54,122 nt of DNA from Coriobacteriaceae bacterium AM100-PB1-1D-6A (lineage in GTDB: Bacteria > Actinomycetota > Coriobacteriia > Coriobacteriales > Coriobacteriaceae), in contig JAQDNC010000009.1 in assembly GCA_027660625.1 (NCBI GenBank), forward strand, positions 1 through 54,122. The letters run 5' to 3'. The position numbers and the translations under genes were made by a program. This document shows positions 1 to 8,842 of this stretch, in pieces (within the stretch, counting starts at the first letter, position 1; every line of letters starts with the position of its first letter). A model generated the notes under the pieces. That model did no database searches. It saw only the letters and a list, made by a program, of their open reading frames with translations, and was not told the DNA's origin.

Positions 1-47
1 GGGCGCGGGCCGTGTTCCGCTATGCGGTTGTCAATTTGCGAAAGAAA

Positions 48-707
48 TTATGCGTCACCACATACCACGGGCACTTCGCCAACACGCTCACGGACCTCAT
101 CGGCAAGCTCGCCCGAAGCGCCACGACCGGCAGCCGAACCGCCGATGACCATCGCATCCGGTAGGCAATTAAAGAGAAGTGAATCGGCAATGTCCGCAGT
201 CGTGCGGTCGTTGAGATAAACCTCCCCCTCGCTCGTGATGAAGTGAAAAAGCTTGAGGTCGTCCAGGCGCAGCGCCGCCTTGCGACGCATGGTGTGAGCG
301 AAATCTCGGTTAATCAGCCCGAGATCACCGGCCCAGGCACCGCAAAAATTGCAACGCGTGAACTGCGCGTCGACGGCAGCGCACAGCTCGATTGTGGCAT
401 CACCATCGTAAATAGCTTCAGCTCCCCAAGGAGTCGACAAATCATGGGATAGAGCCCCGATTACATAGCCCATCGATGCAAGGGTTGAGGGAGAAACATG
501 CTGCTCATAGGGCATCGAGAGCTCATTGGTAATCAAAATGCCATCGACACCGCCCTGCTGCAACGCCTCGAGATCGCGCTTGGCGGCTTCCACGACCTGC
601 GACACGCTTCCGCCCGGGTAATACAGTGGATCGCCCGGCAGAGGACGCAGGTGCAGCATTCCAATAACCGGCTTTTCGGTCTTGAACATCGAGGTTAGAA
701 ACGACAT
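48..707 (-). CDS. BtpA/SgcQ-family TIM-barrel protein, probably truncated
   Basis: The product is 219 residues and begins with a stretch typical of the BtpA/SgcQ family (TEKPVIGMLHLRPLPGDP, then GGVDGILITNE). SgcQ-like members occur in sugar operons; BtpA itself stabilises photosystem I in cyanobacteria. The biochemical role here is unknown. An AAGGAG ribosome site lies 6 bases before the ATG. Family members run to about 260-270 residues, but this frame stops at TAA (48-50). The same frame continues beyond the stop as FLSQIDNRIAEHG, which resembles the usual C-terminal segment ending in a conserved glycine, so a nonsense mutation (or sequence error) is likely. It is the last visible gene of the sugar-amine operon, following the YjbQ gene. 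Family call is firm; the truncation is an inference because the window ends here. Confidence 0.75.
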   Translation of the reverse strand: MSFLTSMFKTEKPVIGMLHLRPLPGDPLYYPGGSVSQVVEAAKRDLEALQQGGVDGILITNELSMPYEQHVSPSTLASMGYVIGALSHDLSTPWGAEAIYDGDATIELCAAVDAQFTRCNFCGAWAGDLGLINRDFAHTMRRKAALRLDDLKLFHFITSEGEVYLNDRTTADIADSLLFNCLPDAMVIGGSAAGRGASGELADEVRERVGEVPVVCGDA

Positions 708-740
708 AACGTGCTCCTTCTTAGGGTCATTGCAGGGACG

Positions 741-1169
741 TTACTCCCCCAGCACCTCGACGTACACTTTTCGCTTCTGCGGACCGTCAAACTCCGCAAG
801 ATAGATGTTCTGGGCACCTCCGCACACGATGTGGCCATCTTGGACGGGAAAGAAGCAACTGTTTCCACAAATCATGCTCTTGATATGCCCACAGGAGTTG
901 TTACCGGTGGCTCCATAGCTCGGCAGGAAGTGTGCATGCGCATAGGGGGCATCGAGTGGGGCGATGCGATCAAGCGTCTCCATAAGATCCGTCTCCACGC
1001 AGGGCAGTCCCTCGTTTACCACGATTCCACAGGTCGTATGCGACAAAATAATCGCTGCCAAGCCATTGGTCACCGAGCTGCGTTCGATGGCAGCGTGCAC
1101 ATCTTCGGTAATATCGATGAACTGGTCCGGAGCAGTCGATAGATAGCTCAATGTCTCGAGCGTCACCAT
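741..1169 (-). CDS. YjbQ (UPF0047) family protein
   Basis: This 142-residue protein has the YjbQ/UPF0047 pattern throughout: SHTTCGIVVNE near residue 43, a histidine-rich middle (AHAHFLPSYG), a SCGHIKSMICGNS segment and a C-terminal AEFDGPQKRKVYVEV. The conserved His, Glu and Asp residues of the family are present. Members have been linked to weak thiamine-phosphate synthase activity, but the true role is unsettled. The start lies two bases after the TAA of the upstream amidohydrolase gene, with a purine-rich AAGGGG about 10 bases upstream, so the two are co-transcribed and probably translationally coupled. Position between an amidohydrolase and a BtpA protein suggests an accessory role in carbohydrate breakdown, which is inference only. 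Confidence 0.85.
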   Translation of the reverse strand: MVTLETLSYLSTAPDQFIDITEDVHAAIERSSVTNGLAAIILSHTTCGIVVNEGLPCVETDLMETLDRIAPLDAPYAHAHFLPSYGATGNNSCGHIKSMICGNSCFFPVQDGHIVCGGAQNIYLAEFDGPQKRKVYVEVLGE

Positions 1170-1171
1170 GT

Positions 1172-2032
1172 TTACTCATCCCCTTCAAGAAAACGCAGGG
1201 CATTACCCCAGTAGAGCCTTTCTCGCGCATCATCGCGCATGAGCACGGTATCGAGCGCCCGCTTGAGTTTGAATGCACGGAAACGCGGCGTATTGCTGGC
1301 GAACATCACTTGATGCGATAGCGCGCGCTCATACCACAGCGGCCCCATATCGACCGTGAAAAGGCGCTGCATCATCTCCTCGGGCGAATCGATGTAAGTG
1401 ATAGAGGTGTCCGTGTAGCAGTTGGGATACTTGAGCAGCATCGCCACGGTCTCGCGCACCCAGGGCCAGCCAAAGTGGGTCAAACTAAAGCGCACATTTG
1501 GATGCGTTGCGATTGTGTGCTCAAATGCAAGCGGGTTACTGCGCGAGAGCTCTGCGCCCGGCTCCCAAGACATACCGGCATGGAAAACCACCGGCTTGTT
1601 ATAGCGCTCGCACAGCTCGTAAAGCGGCTCGGCCACAGCATCATCGGGGGCAAAACCCTGCTTTGCCGGATGCAGGCAAAGCCCCTTTGCCCCCAACTCG
1701 GTAAAGGCGCGCTCCAATTCGTCTGCGGCACCGCTCACCTGCGGATCTACGCTCGCAAATCCCCACAGACGATCGGGGTGCGCGGCAACCAGCATGGCAA
1801 TCTGGTCATTGGTGCCAAAGTGTCCTCCGCATGCCGTGGTTACATCGAGCGGCATGAGCACGCTCTTCCGCACGTCGCAGACGTCCATCTCGACTTGAAG
1901 CTCATCCCAATCCATGGGGCCCATATGCCCCATACCAAATTCTCGTGACCAAAAACCGAATCCATCAGGCTCATCACCCGGCGTACAGATCTCGCCATAG
2001 AGCATAGGATGGACCAACATGTCGATAACCAT
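1172..2032 (-). CDS. Amidohydrolase family 2 (TIM-barrel metal hydrolase)
   Basis: The product is 286 residues if translation starts at the ATG at 2032, chosen because GGAAAGGAG sits 6 bases upstream; a longer frame begins at 2053 without such a site. The protein starts MVIDMLVHP and has FVHA-like and THFGWPW segments (VVFHAGMSWEP, LTHFGWPWV), together with FASVDPQ, all typical of amidohydrolase-2 proteins related to ACMSD and 4-oxalomesaconate hydratase. These enzymes hydrolyse or decarboxylate small carboxylic substrates in the cytoplasm using a divalent metal. The substrate cannot be read from sequence. It follows the second PfkB kinase gene closely and precedes YjbQ, so it belongs to the same minus-strand operon. 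Confidence 0.8.
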   Translation of the reverse strand: MVIDMLVHPMLYGEICTPGDEPDGFGFWSREFGMGHMGPMDWDELQVEMDVCDVRKSVLMPLDVTTACGGHFGTNDQIAMLVAAHPDRLWGFASVDPQVSGAADELERAFTELGAKGLCLHPAKQGFAPDDAVAEPLYELCERYNKPVVFHAGMSWEPGAELSRSNPLAFEHTIATHPNVRFSLTHFGWPWVRETVAMLLKYPNCYTDTSITYIDSPEEMMQRLFTVDMGPLWYERALSHQVMFASNTPRFRAFKLKRALDTVLMRDDARERLYWGNALRFLEGDE

Positions 2033-2059
2033 TTCGTACTCCTTTCCAGGCATTTGGCC

Positions 2060-2860
2060 CTAGTACGGCTCAAACGAACCAATCACTCGGGACGACAGTT
2101 CAGCGCCCGCCTTCATACACGCCGGAATATCAAGGCCATCGATCACGCCCTTGGTAAACCCGGCAATATACGAGTCGCCGGCACCCACGGTGTTAACGAC
2201 CTTCTCCGCCGGCACGATCCCGCACTCATAGAAGCGCTCACCGTCATAGGCAATGCTTCCCTTCTCACCAAGCGTGGCAACTGCCACCCGCGGTCCCAGC
2301 TCCTGTACGTGACGTACCCAATCACGCAGCTCCGGAGTGTCCTCTTCAAACGACATGAACGCATAGTCAACGTAGGGAAAATGGTTCTCGCAGGCATATT
2401 CGGGATCCTGGCTGAACACCGAGAAGTCCATAACCACCGTCTTGCCCGCATCATGCCATTCGGGCAGGAGGTCCAAACAATTGCCAAACAGGTCGGTGTG
2501 AATGATGTCATGTTCTAGGATAAACGCCCGGTCATCTTCATTCGGTCGATATGCCTCCATTACGCCATCGATTGCCTCGAGATGTACGCGATCGACGCCG
2601 TCTTTCAACGCCATGAGCATCACCGAGGTGTCGCCATCCTCCACCCGCAGATGTGAGATATCGAACCCCTCAGCGGCCAGCGCCTCCCTCATCTTGTCTC
2701 CGTACTCGTCCTTGCCGACAACCGACACGGCGGATACCGAAACGCCCATTCGTGCAAGATGGATACCCCAGTCAATGCCATTACCAGTCGGATAGAACAC
2801 GCCGATGTTTTGATAGACGTCCGCACAGCAAAAACCAGCTGCGCACGCTTTAATACCCAT
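2060..2860 (-). CDS. PfkB-family sugar kinase (FrlD-like, second copy)
   Basis: The 266-residue protein has PfkB/ribokinase features: an N-terminal CAAGFCCADVYQNIG strand, a PTGNGIDWGIHLARMG segment in the place of the family's GGNAxN motif, and the C-terminal anion-hole motif NTVGAGDSYIAGF with the catalytic Asp. Start at ATG 2860 is preferred over an upstream TTG because GGAGAAG lies 3-4 bases before it. The closest functional pattern is fructoselysine 6-kinase (FrlD), which phosphorylates fructosamines at the 6-OH for later cleavage. A second, clearly diverged kinase is encoded just upstream in the operon, so the two probably act on different sugar-amines or epimers. Substrate is inferred from neighbours only. 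Confidence 0.85.
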   Translation of the reverse strand: MGIKACAAGFCCADVYQNIGVFYPTGNGIDWGIHLARMGVSVSAVSVVGKDEYGDKMREALAAEGFDISHLRVEDGDTSVMLMALKDGVDRVHLEAIDGVMEAYRPNEDDRAFILEHDIIHTDLFGNCLDLLPEWHDAGKTVVMDFSVFSQDPEYACENHFPYVDYAFMSFEEDTPELRDWVRHVQELGPRVAVATLGEKGSIAYDGERFYECGIVPAEKVVNTVGAGDSYIAGFTKGVIDGLDIPACMKAGAELSSRVIGSFEPY

Positions 2861-2877
2861 GGTCTTCTCCAATGTTC

Positions 2878-2911
2878 AAAAGGGGACCCACCACATGGCG
2901 AGCCCCCTTTT
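2878..2911 (-). terminator. Intra-operon hairpin, terminator-like
   Basis: An inverted repeat pairs AAAAGGGG (2878-2885) with CCCCTTTT (2904-2911) around an 18-base loop. On the minus strand it lies between the two PfkB kinase genes and ends in TTTT, so it could be a weak terminator or an mRNA-stabilising hairpin that lowers expression of the distal genes. Confidence 0.55.
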
Positions 2912-2981
2912 CGCGTTTCGCTTATTGTTTTGCATCGGCTGTCCAAAGCCTCATAGCCAGACCGCCGTACGCTTTCTTAAG

Positions 2982-3845
2982 CTATTCGACGATTGGTGCT
3001 CCGTGGCCCCAAGAACCTTCCATGCCGCACACGGTCGAGGCAAACCCGGCAGCAAAGTCGAGCGCGCGCTCGATGGCCTCGGCGCCATCCTCTCCACGCT
3101 TGGCGGAATCGAGATAGCACATCAAAAACGAAGTGAGGAACGAGTCGCCCGCTCCCATGGTGTCCTTCATGTCCGTTACCGGTTTAGCCAGCTGGCGGTA
3201 ATAACGCTCGCCGTCGTAAGCAATGCAGCCCTCGGCACCCGCCGTAGCCGACACAAAACGCGGACCCAGGCCCTTCACCCATGCCAGACGCTCGCGAATC
3301 TCGTCCTCACTCGCGGCATCCGCCGCACTAAAGAAGGCAAAATCGACGTAGGGTGCAATCTGCTCGTAGTACTCGTCGGTGGAGTCGTCCGAAAAGTCAA
3401 AAGAGACCGTGACGCCCGCGGCCTTCAACTTGGGCAGCTCGCGCTCGGTAAAGCAATAGTTGCCCGAATGAACCACATCGAACTGCTTCATGTACGAAAG
3501 GTCAAAGCGATCGAGGACATAGCGCGCATCGCCACGGATACCGCCCTCGTTGGAGCCGAGGAAGACACGGTCACCGTCAACGACGGTCACGCGAGCCGCT
3601 CCGTTCTCGCCAATCATCTGCTCGCACTTGTCAAGCTCGATACCCTCATCCTCGAGGCTTGCAATGACATGCTCGGCAGCGGCGTCATTGCCAAAAATGC
3701 CCATGTATGCGGAGCGTGCGGCACCGCATTTCTTGGCATAAACGGCGAAGTTCACCGCATTGCCGCCGGGATACATGGTGTGGATATGCTCGTAGCGATC
3801 GACGACGTTGTCGCCAAATCCGAGCGCGTTAACGTTAAATGCCAT
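2982..3845 (-). CDS. PfkB-family kinase, fructoselysine 6-kinase-like
   Basis: This 287-residue kinase has the signature GGNAVNFAVYAKKCG (around residue 28), FSDDSTDEYY and the ATP/catalytic loop DTMGAGDSFLTSF near residue 225. The order and spacing match FrlD-type kinases, which phosphorylate fructoselysine taken up from glycated food proteins to the 6-phosphate. It lies directly after the FrlB-like SIS deglycase gene (15 bases apart) and the FrlC-like epimerase gene, as in known frl operons, which strengthens the functional guess. A second PfkB kinase follows 3' of a hairpin. The family is secure; the exact substrate (fructoselysine, psicoselysine or another Amadori compound) is an inference. 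Confidence 0.85.
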   Translation of the reverse strand: MAFNVNALGFGDNVVDRYEHIHTMYPGGNAVNFAVYAKKCGAARSAYMGIFGNDAAAEHVIASLEDEGIELDKCEQMIGENGAARVTVVDGDRVFLGSNEGGIRGDARYVLDRFDLSYMKQFDVVHSGNYCFTERELPKLKAAGVTVSFDFSDDSTDEYYEQIAPYVDFAFFSAADAASEDEIRERLAWVKGLGPRFVSATAGAEGCIAYDGERYYRQLAKPVTDMKDTMGAGDSFLTSFLMCYLDSAKRGEDGAEAIERALDFAAGFASTVCGMEGSWGHGAPIVE

Positions 3846-3859
3846 GGCCTTTGCCCCTT

Positions 3860-4828
3860 CTAGTACTCGACAACACCCATATAGCGGCGGAAATCGGGAT
3901 CGTGATCAAACACCTTGCCGCGTGCAGCACGCAGCTCGCAGTTCATAGCGTAGAACAGCACCGGGTCCAGATAGGCACGGACGCTCGCCGGCACGGCTTC
4001 CATACCGTACTCCTTGGCATCGAGCACCATCAGCGTATCGGTATGCGTCTTAAGGAACGCCAGGGCGCGCTCGTCCATAGCACGGCACTCGCTGGAGCCC
4101 ATCTGCAGGAAGTAAAAAACGCCATCCTGAGTAGCCTCAAAGGGGCCATGGAAGTACTCGGCAGAGTGGATGTAGCTGCAGTGCTGCCACTGCATCTCCA
4201 TAAGAGAGCAGATAGCGAAACCATAGGTCTGGCTAAAGTTGGGACCGCTGCCCAGAATATAGAAGAACTCGTGCTCCTGGCAAAGCTTGGCAAAGCGATC
4301 GCCCAGCTCGGCATTTACCTTCTCGCGAGCCGGGGGAAGAATCTTATCCATCTCGGCGATACCGGCATACATGTCGGCAAGATCGGCGTAGCCCTCCTGC
4401 TGATCGAGCAGCTCTGCCGCAAGCGACAGCGAAATGCCAGCGGGGACCTCGGCCTGCGGCACACCCTCGCCCCATGGGTAGACCCACGTGGTCCACTTGC
4501 CGGAGTCGATCTTGGATCCAGCGTTGTCGGTCTGGGCGATCACCGTAGCGCCGGCGGCAAGGGCAATCTCGCAGCCCTCGACGACCTCCGGGGTATTGCC
4601 ACTGTGGCTGCAAGCAATGACCAGGGACTTCTCGCCCAGACGACGCGGACGCATAATGTCGAATTCACGCGCGGTATAGATATACGAAGTGAAGGTGGTT
4701 GCCTCGCGCTGCAGAAGCTCGTGAGCCGGGATCAAATCGATCATGGAGCCACCGCAAGCAATCCAGTAGACGCTGTCGAACTTGCCCTTCTCGGCAATTG
4801 CCTCTTTAATCAGATCGTGTGCGTTCAT
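3860..4828 (-). CDS. SIS-domain fructosamine deglycase, FrlB-like
   Basis: The protein is 322 residues from ATG 4828, chosen over a longer frame because AAAGGA lies about 8 bases upstream. It carries two SIS domains: IACGGSMIDLIPAHELL and VIACSHSGNTPEVVEG in the first, and FYILGSGPNFSQTYGFAICSL plus the EYFHGPFE segment in the second. The EYFHGP motif is typical of FrlB and related isomerase-type deglycases that split fructoselysine 6-phosphate into glucose 6-phosphate and lysine. It is cytoplasmic and does not have the glutaminase domain of GlmS. Its neighbours are an FrlC-like epimerase upstream and an FrlD-like kinase downstream, which together support an Amadori-product pathway. Confidence 0.85.
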   Translation of the reverse strand: MNAHDLIKEAIAEKGKFDSVYWIACGGSMIDLIPAHELLQREATTFTSYIYTAREFDIMRPRRLGEKSLVIACSHSGNTPEVVEGCEIALAAGATVIAQTDNAGSKIDSGKWTTWVYPWGEGVPQAEVPAGISLSLAAELLDQQEGYADLADMYAGIAEMDKILPPAREKVNAELGDRFAKLCQEHEFFYILGSGPNFSQTYGFAICSLMEMQWQHCSYIHSAEYFHGPFEATQDGVFYFLQMGSSECRAMDERALAFLKTHTDTLMVLDAKEYGMEAVPASVRAYLDPVLFYAMNCELRAARGKVFDHDPDFRRYMGVVEY

Positions 4829-4890
4829 ATCCAGTTCCTTTCTTGTTTGGGCCGCAATCAATGACGTTGGTTGCGTGGCCGATAGTTGTT

Positions 4891-5742
4891 TTAGTCAATC
4901 AGATATTTCTCGAATGCGGCCATGTTCTTGGCATCAGCCGCCGCCGGGTCATCGTAGTAACGGCCGTCCGTAATTTCCTGGCCCAGCATGCCGTCGAAAC
5001 CATGGACGTTGAGTGTGGCAACGAAGGCGTCCATATCGTGCTTGCCATCGCCCCACACCAGATGGCCATACGGGTCACCGTCGATAAAGTGCATCTCGTG
5101 AATTGCCCCATCACCAAAGGTGGCAAACCAGTCCTCGAGCGTCTCGCCAGCAACGCCCATCGCGGTTGTATCAACCATGGGCTGTAAGTACGGGCTCGCG
5201 ACCTCGTCAATCATGCGCTTCGCATCGGAAACCGTCGTCACAAGGTTGCTCTCCTCGGGACGCAGGCTTTCCATCGTAAGCACCAGACCGTGCTCGCCGG
5301 CATACTCCGCCAGAATGGACAAGTGCTCGCGGCTGCGCTTCCAGGCTTCCTCGCGGTCCTCGTCCCAGTCGCCCCAGCCCGAGTTGATGGACATACGGTC
5401 GCACCCAAGTACCTCGGCAAGCTCAATGCCGTGCTTAAAGTACGCCAGGCTGCGCTGTTCATGCAGCGGTTTGCGTGCGCAATACTGCCAAGGATAGACA
5501 ACATTCTCGGGGCACAGAGTACGATACCTAAGCCCACGGTCTGCAGCCTTTTTTGCCAGGACCTCAGCCTCAAAGTAGCCCGTGTGGTCGAGTGTCACAT
5601 GCGGCTCCGCACACCACAGCTCAATGGACTCAAAGCCCAAACGCTGCTGCACATCAAGGAAGTAATCGAGCGACCACATGATGTAGTGGATATTCATGCC
5701 CGCAATCTGCTCGCGGCGCAGCGTCGGTTTGGATTCAGGCAT
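4891..5742 (-). CDS. Sugar-phosphate isomerase/epimerase, FrlC-like
   Basis: This 283-residue TIM-barrel protein belongs to the xylose-isomerase-like (AP_endonuc_2) family. Metal-binding residues are visible in the family pattern: LTMESLRP, MVDTTAMG, EMHFIDGD and MLGQEITDGRYYDDP. The pattern MNIHYIMWSLDYFLDVQQRLGFESIELW at the start is close to FrlC, the fructoselysine/psicoselysine 3-epimerase that lets psicoselysine enter the fructoselysine route. It sits between an amidohydrolase gene (one base apart) and the FrlB-like gene. Start ATG 5742 follows an AGGAGG-type site. The FrlC-like assignment rests on family and context; a tagatose/allulose-type epimerase is the main alternative. Confidence 0.82.
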   Translation of the reverse strand: MPESKPTLRREQIAGMNIHYIMWSLDYFLDVQQRLGFESIELWCAEPHVTLDHTGYFEAEVLAKKAADRGLRYRTLCPENVVYPWQYCARKPLHEQRSLAYFKHGIELAEVLGCDRMSINSGWGDWDEDREEAWKRSREHLSILAEYAGEHGLVLTMESLRPEESNLVTTVSDAKRMIDEVASPYLQPMVDTTAMGVAGETLEDWFATFGDGAIHEMHFIDGDPYGHLVWGDGKHDMDAFVATLNVHGFDGMLGQEITDGRYYDDPAAADAKNMAAFEKYLID

Positions 5743-5743
5743 C

Positions 5744-7327
5744 TTATGCCTCCTTATTTCGATCGAACACGATTCGTCCGTCCGACATCGTCATATCAAC
5801 CGCAAGATCGCGTGCGTCGCGATAATCGAGGTCAAACACATCCCGATCGAGCACGCAGATATCGGCAAGCTTGCCAACCTCAAGCGTACCCAACTCGTCT
5901 TCGCGCATCAGGTCGTACGCGCCCCCGGCAGTCCAAGCGCGCAAGAGCTCGACAAGCGTCAGCGCGTTGACCTCATTCACGGGCAGTCCGTCGGCGAAGA
6001 ATCCGCCGCACGCGCTGTAGATTGACTCGCCCAGGCTCGGAATCAGCAGCGGCAAATCCGTTCCACAGCACACTGTGCATCCGGAATCTTCCATGCCGCG
6101 GCGATTCCAGCTGTGCAAAAGTCGCGTCTCGCCAATTTGTCGACGCATCATCGACAGGCAATCCTCGCGCCGGTCCAGCATCAGAATCTGCGGATAGACC
6201 TCGCAAATTCCACCTAACTTGCCAAACTCGACAAGATCGGTCGGGTCAGAGTTCTCGAGATCGGTAATCGCATGGCGGCGAAGCATCCGTCCATGCTCGT
6301 CTCGAGGCAGCGAGGCATAGAGCGCCACGGTGCGACGAACGGCGCCATCGCCCTGGCAATGCAAGGAGTATCGGAAGCCCTCAGCATCAATTGCACGCAG
6401 CTCGCTTTCAATCAGATCCCACTCGGGCTCCTCGACAACCGTCTTGCCGACAGCGCCCGCATCGGCCGTGTCCTCATAGGGGTCAATCATCTCGGCAAGC
6501 CCCGCCCATACGCCGCGATCGGTCATACGGTTGAAGCCGGAAAAGCGAACGAACGGTCCCCGGAAGCGCTCTCGTGCCTCGCGGGCATATGCCAGATTTG
6601 CACCGGCACCCACCGGCTGCGACATCATAGAGACGCGAACCGTCAGCTCACCAGATTCCTCACGGCGAGCCATTTCGTCGGCAAAGCCGTAGTAGTCATC
6701 GAATGCCATCTCCTTGATGGCGGTAACGCCGCGCTCGTTAAGCATGCTCATGTAGTCCGAATACCCCGCACGCACCTCGGGCAGCGCGAGGAAATCGCTC
6801 ATCATGCGCCAGATCTTCTCGGCATAGCACGCCTGGGGCGTAAAGCCGTATCGCGCACTGGCGGCAGCATTGAGAACGCAGGTCTCCGCGCCCGGTGTAA
6901 AGCAGACGACAGGGATATCGCCAAAACACTCGTCAAACGCAGCTGCTGTATTTGCGTTCTCGGCATCCGATGCCAACGTTTCGGGCAGGTTGTGGCCAAA
7001 AGCCGCCGCGCAATCCGGATGATCATCTTTCCATGCACGTAAGAGCGACACAGCCTCTTTGGCATCAGCGATGCCGGACAGATCAGACCCCAACATCCGC
7101 AGCGCCCAACCTGTATAGAAGGTATGCACATCGATCAGGCCAGGCATGACAGTGCGGTCGCCCAGGTCAACCACCTCGTCCGCCTGGGTCAAATACGAAG
7201 CTAGCTCACACTTGGCGCCAACAGCCTCAATTCGATTGCCACGGACCGCTACGAAACCTTCAAACGGCAGGTCCCCCGTACCGGTAAAGACGCTCTTAGA
7301 CGTCAGGACCGTCAAACGATCAGACAT
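5744..7327 (-). CDS. Amidohydrolase, YtcJ/metallo-dependent type
   Basis: The product is 527 residues starting at ATG 7327; AGGTGG lies 5 bases upstream and overlaps the stop of the transporter gene. It has the amidohydrolase-3 layout: an N-terminal beta segment, GLIDVHTFYTGW in place of the usual HxH motif, YSLHCQGDGAVRRTV, HAITDLE, and CGTDLPLL with the late Asp. The first metal motif reads HTF rather than HxH, so metal binding may be altered. YtcJ-like enzymes hydrolyse amides or N-acyl compounds. Position directly after the transporter gene suggests that it removes a protecting or linking group from the imported substrate before the deglycase pathway. The substrate is unknown. Confidence 0.8.
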   Translation of the reverse strand: MSDRLTVLTSKSVFTGTGDLPFEGFVAVRGNRIEAVGAKCELASYLTQADEVVDLGDRTVMPGLIDVHTFYTGWALRMLGSDLSGIADAKEAVSLLRAWKDDHPDCAAAFGHNLPETLASDAENANTAAAFDECFGDIPVVCFTPGAETCVLNAAASARYGFTPQACYAEKIWRMMSDFLALPEVRAGYSDYMSMLNERGVTAIKEMAFDDYYGFADEMARREESGELTVRVSMMSQPVGAGANLAYAREARERFRGPFVRFSGFNRMTDRGVWAGLAEMIDPYEDTADAGAVGKTVVEEPEWDLIESELRAIDAEGFRYSLHCQGDGAVRRTVALYASLPRDEHGRMLRRHAITDLENSDPTDLVEFGKLGGICEVYPQILMLDRREDCLSMMRRQIGETRLLHSWNRRGMEDSGCTVCCGTDLPLLIPSLGESIYSACGGFFADGLPVNEVNALTLVELLRAWTAGGAYDLMREDELGTLEVGKLADICVLDRDVFDLDYRDARDLAVDMTMSDGRIVFDRNKEA

Positions 7328-7336
7328 CACAACCAC

Positions 7337-8800
7337 CTACACCGGAAGCATGCCAGAGATTGCCGTTACGATCAGGCCAAAGACGACCATGAAAATGAAG
7401 AACTTCCAAATGGTCTTCCACCATTGGCCAAACGAAATCCTAGCCACGGCAAGACCGGCGACCGTCATGCCCGCCACGGGGCTGATGGTGTTGATGGTCT
7501 GGTTGGCAAACTGGAGCGCGGTGACGGCCGCCTCGGGATTGAGGCCCATGAGCTCGGTCAGGGGGCCCATAACGGGCATGGTGAGCGCCGCCAGGCCAGA
7601 ACTCGAGGGAACCAGCAAAGAGAGCAGGCCAAGAACGATATACATAAACGTGGTGTAGACGGCGGCGGGTGCACCGGCAAGCGCAGTAGCGAGCGCCTGG
7701 AGGATGGTGTCGATGATCATGCCGCCCTCGGCGATGACCAGAATACCGCGAGCGATACCGATAACGATGGCAGCGTACGCAAAGTCGGCAAGACCCTTAA
7801 CGAACTCCTCTGCGATCGTCTGCTGGTCAAGACCGCCCAGGATACCGGCAAGCAAGCCCATGCCAAGGAACACGGCGGAAATCTCATTCATGTACCAGCC
7901 CTGGGTAACAAGACCCCAGACGATAATGCCCATACCGCAAGCAAAATCGATAAGCACGAGCTTCTGACGGATAGTGAACTCTTCCTCGATGGAGGCATCG
8001 GTCACGGAAAACTCAATACGCTTGAGCTTATCGTCCTCGTACACAATGGACGACTCGGGATTTTTCTTGACGCGCATGGCGTAGCGCATGGCCCATGCGA
8101 TACCGACGGCAGTGAAGATGACCCAAGAAACGGCACGCAGCCACAGTTGAGGATTGCCCTCGATACCAATGATGCCTTGGGCGATCAAAACATTAAACGG
8201 GTCGATGGTCGAAGCACAATATCCCAAGTTAGGACCAAGGAAGCAGATGATGAATGCCGTCATCGAGTCATAACCGATACCCATCATGATGGGAATGAAG
8301 ATGGCATAGAACGGCAGGGCTTCCTCAGACATACCAAACGTAGTGCCGCAAATGGACAGCAACGTCATCGTGATGGGAATGATGAGGATGTCCTTGTTCT
8401 TAAGCTTTTTAATCACACGGCTCATGCCGGCATTCAAAGCGTTGGTCTTGGTGATGATTGCGAACGATCCGCCAATCAATAAGACGAACGCAACGACGTC
8501 GGCAGCCTCTTGGATACCCTTGGTGGGCGCTTGCAGGACCGCGAAGATATCCTGGCCCAGATTGATGGTCTCGCCGGTCTCGGAATCGGTGTAGTTCTTA
8601 TCGACCTGTTCATAGGTTCCAGCAACGGCGACTTCACGCTCGCCCGCCGCTGTCGAAATCGTCTTGCGCTGATACTGACCAGAGGGAACGATCCAAGTCA
8701 GGACCGCAAAGACAACGATCAGCAAGAACATGATCGTATAGACATGCGGTAATTTGAACTTAAAACGTCTGTTTGTCTTCTTCGCCTTCGTATCTGACAT
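7337..8800 (-). CDS. YfcC-family membrane transporter
   Basis: The 487-residue protein starts at ATG 8800, where GGAGG precedes by 5 bases; the in-frame upstream stretch is not likely to be coding. It has about a dozen hydrophobic segments and the YfcC/DcuC (PF03606) hallmarks, including the N-terminal PHVYTIMFLLIVVFAVLTWIVPSG-type helix, EEALPFYAIFIP, and the late VPSSSGLAALTMPVMGPL and NQTINTISPVAG loops. Relatives move amino acids, peptides or C4-dicarboxylates. As the first gene of the operon it is the probable importer of the sugar-amine substrate. This replaces the FrlA permease seen in other frl operons. Transport direction and substrate are inferred. Confidence 0.85.
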   Translation of the reverse strand: MSDTKAKKTNRRFKFKLPHVYTIMFLLIVVFAVLTWIVPSGQYQRKTISTAAGEREVAVAGTYEQVDKNYTDSETGETINLGQDIFAVLQAPTKGIQEAADVVAFVLLIGGSFAIITKTNALNAGMSRVIKKLKNKDILIIPITMTLLSICGTTFGMSEEALPFYAIFIPIMMGIGYDSMTAFIICFLGPNLGYCASTIDPFNVLIAQGIIGIEGNPQLWLRAVSWVIFTAVGIAWAMRYAMRVKKNPESSIVYEDDKLKRIEFSVTDASIEEEFTIRQKLVLIDFACGMGIIVWGLVTQGWYMNEISAVFLGMGLLAGILGGLDQQTIAEEFVKGLADFAYAAIVIGIARGILVIAEGGMIIDTILQALATALAGAPAAVYTTFMYIVLGLLSLLVPSSSGLAALTMPVMGPLTELMGLNPEAAVTALQFANQTINTISPVAGMTVAGLAVARISFGQWWKTIWKFFIFMVVFGLIVTAISGMLPV

Positions 8801-8842
8801 AGATACCTCCAAAGAACTCGAGACTGCATCGCATCTCGCTTC

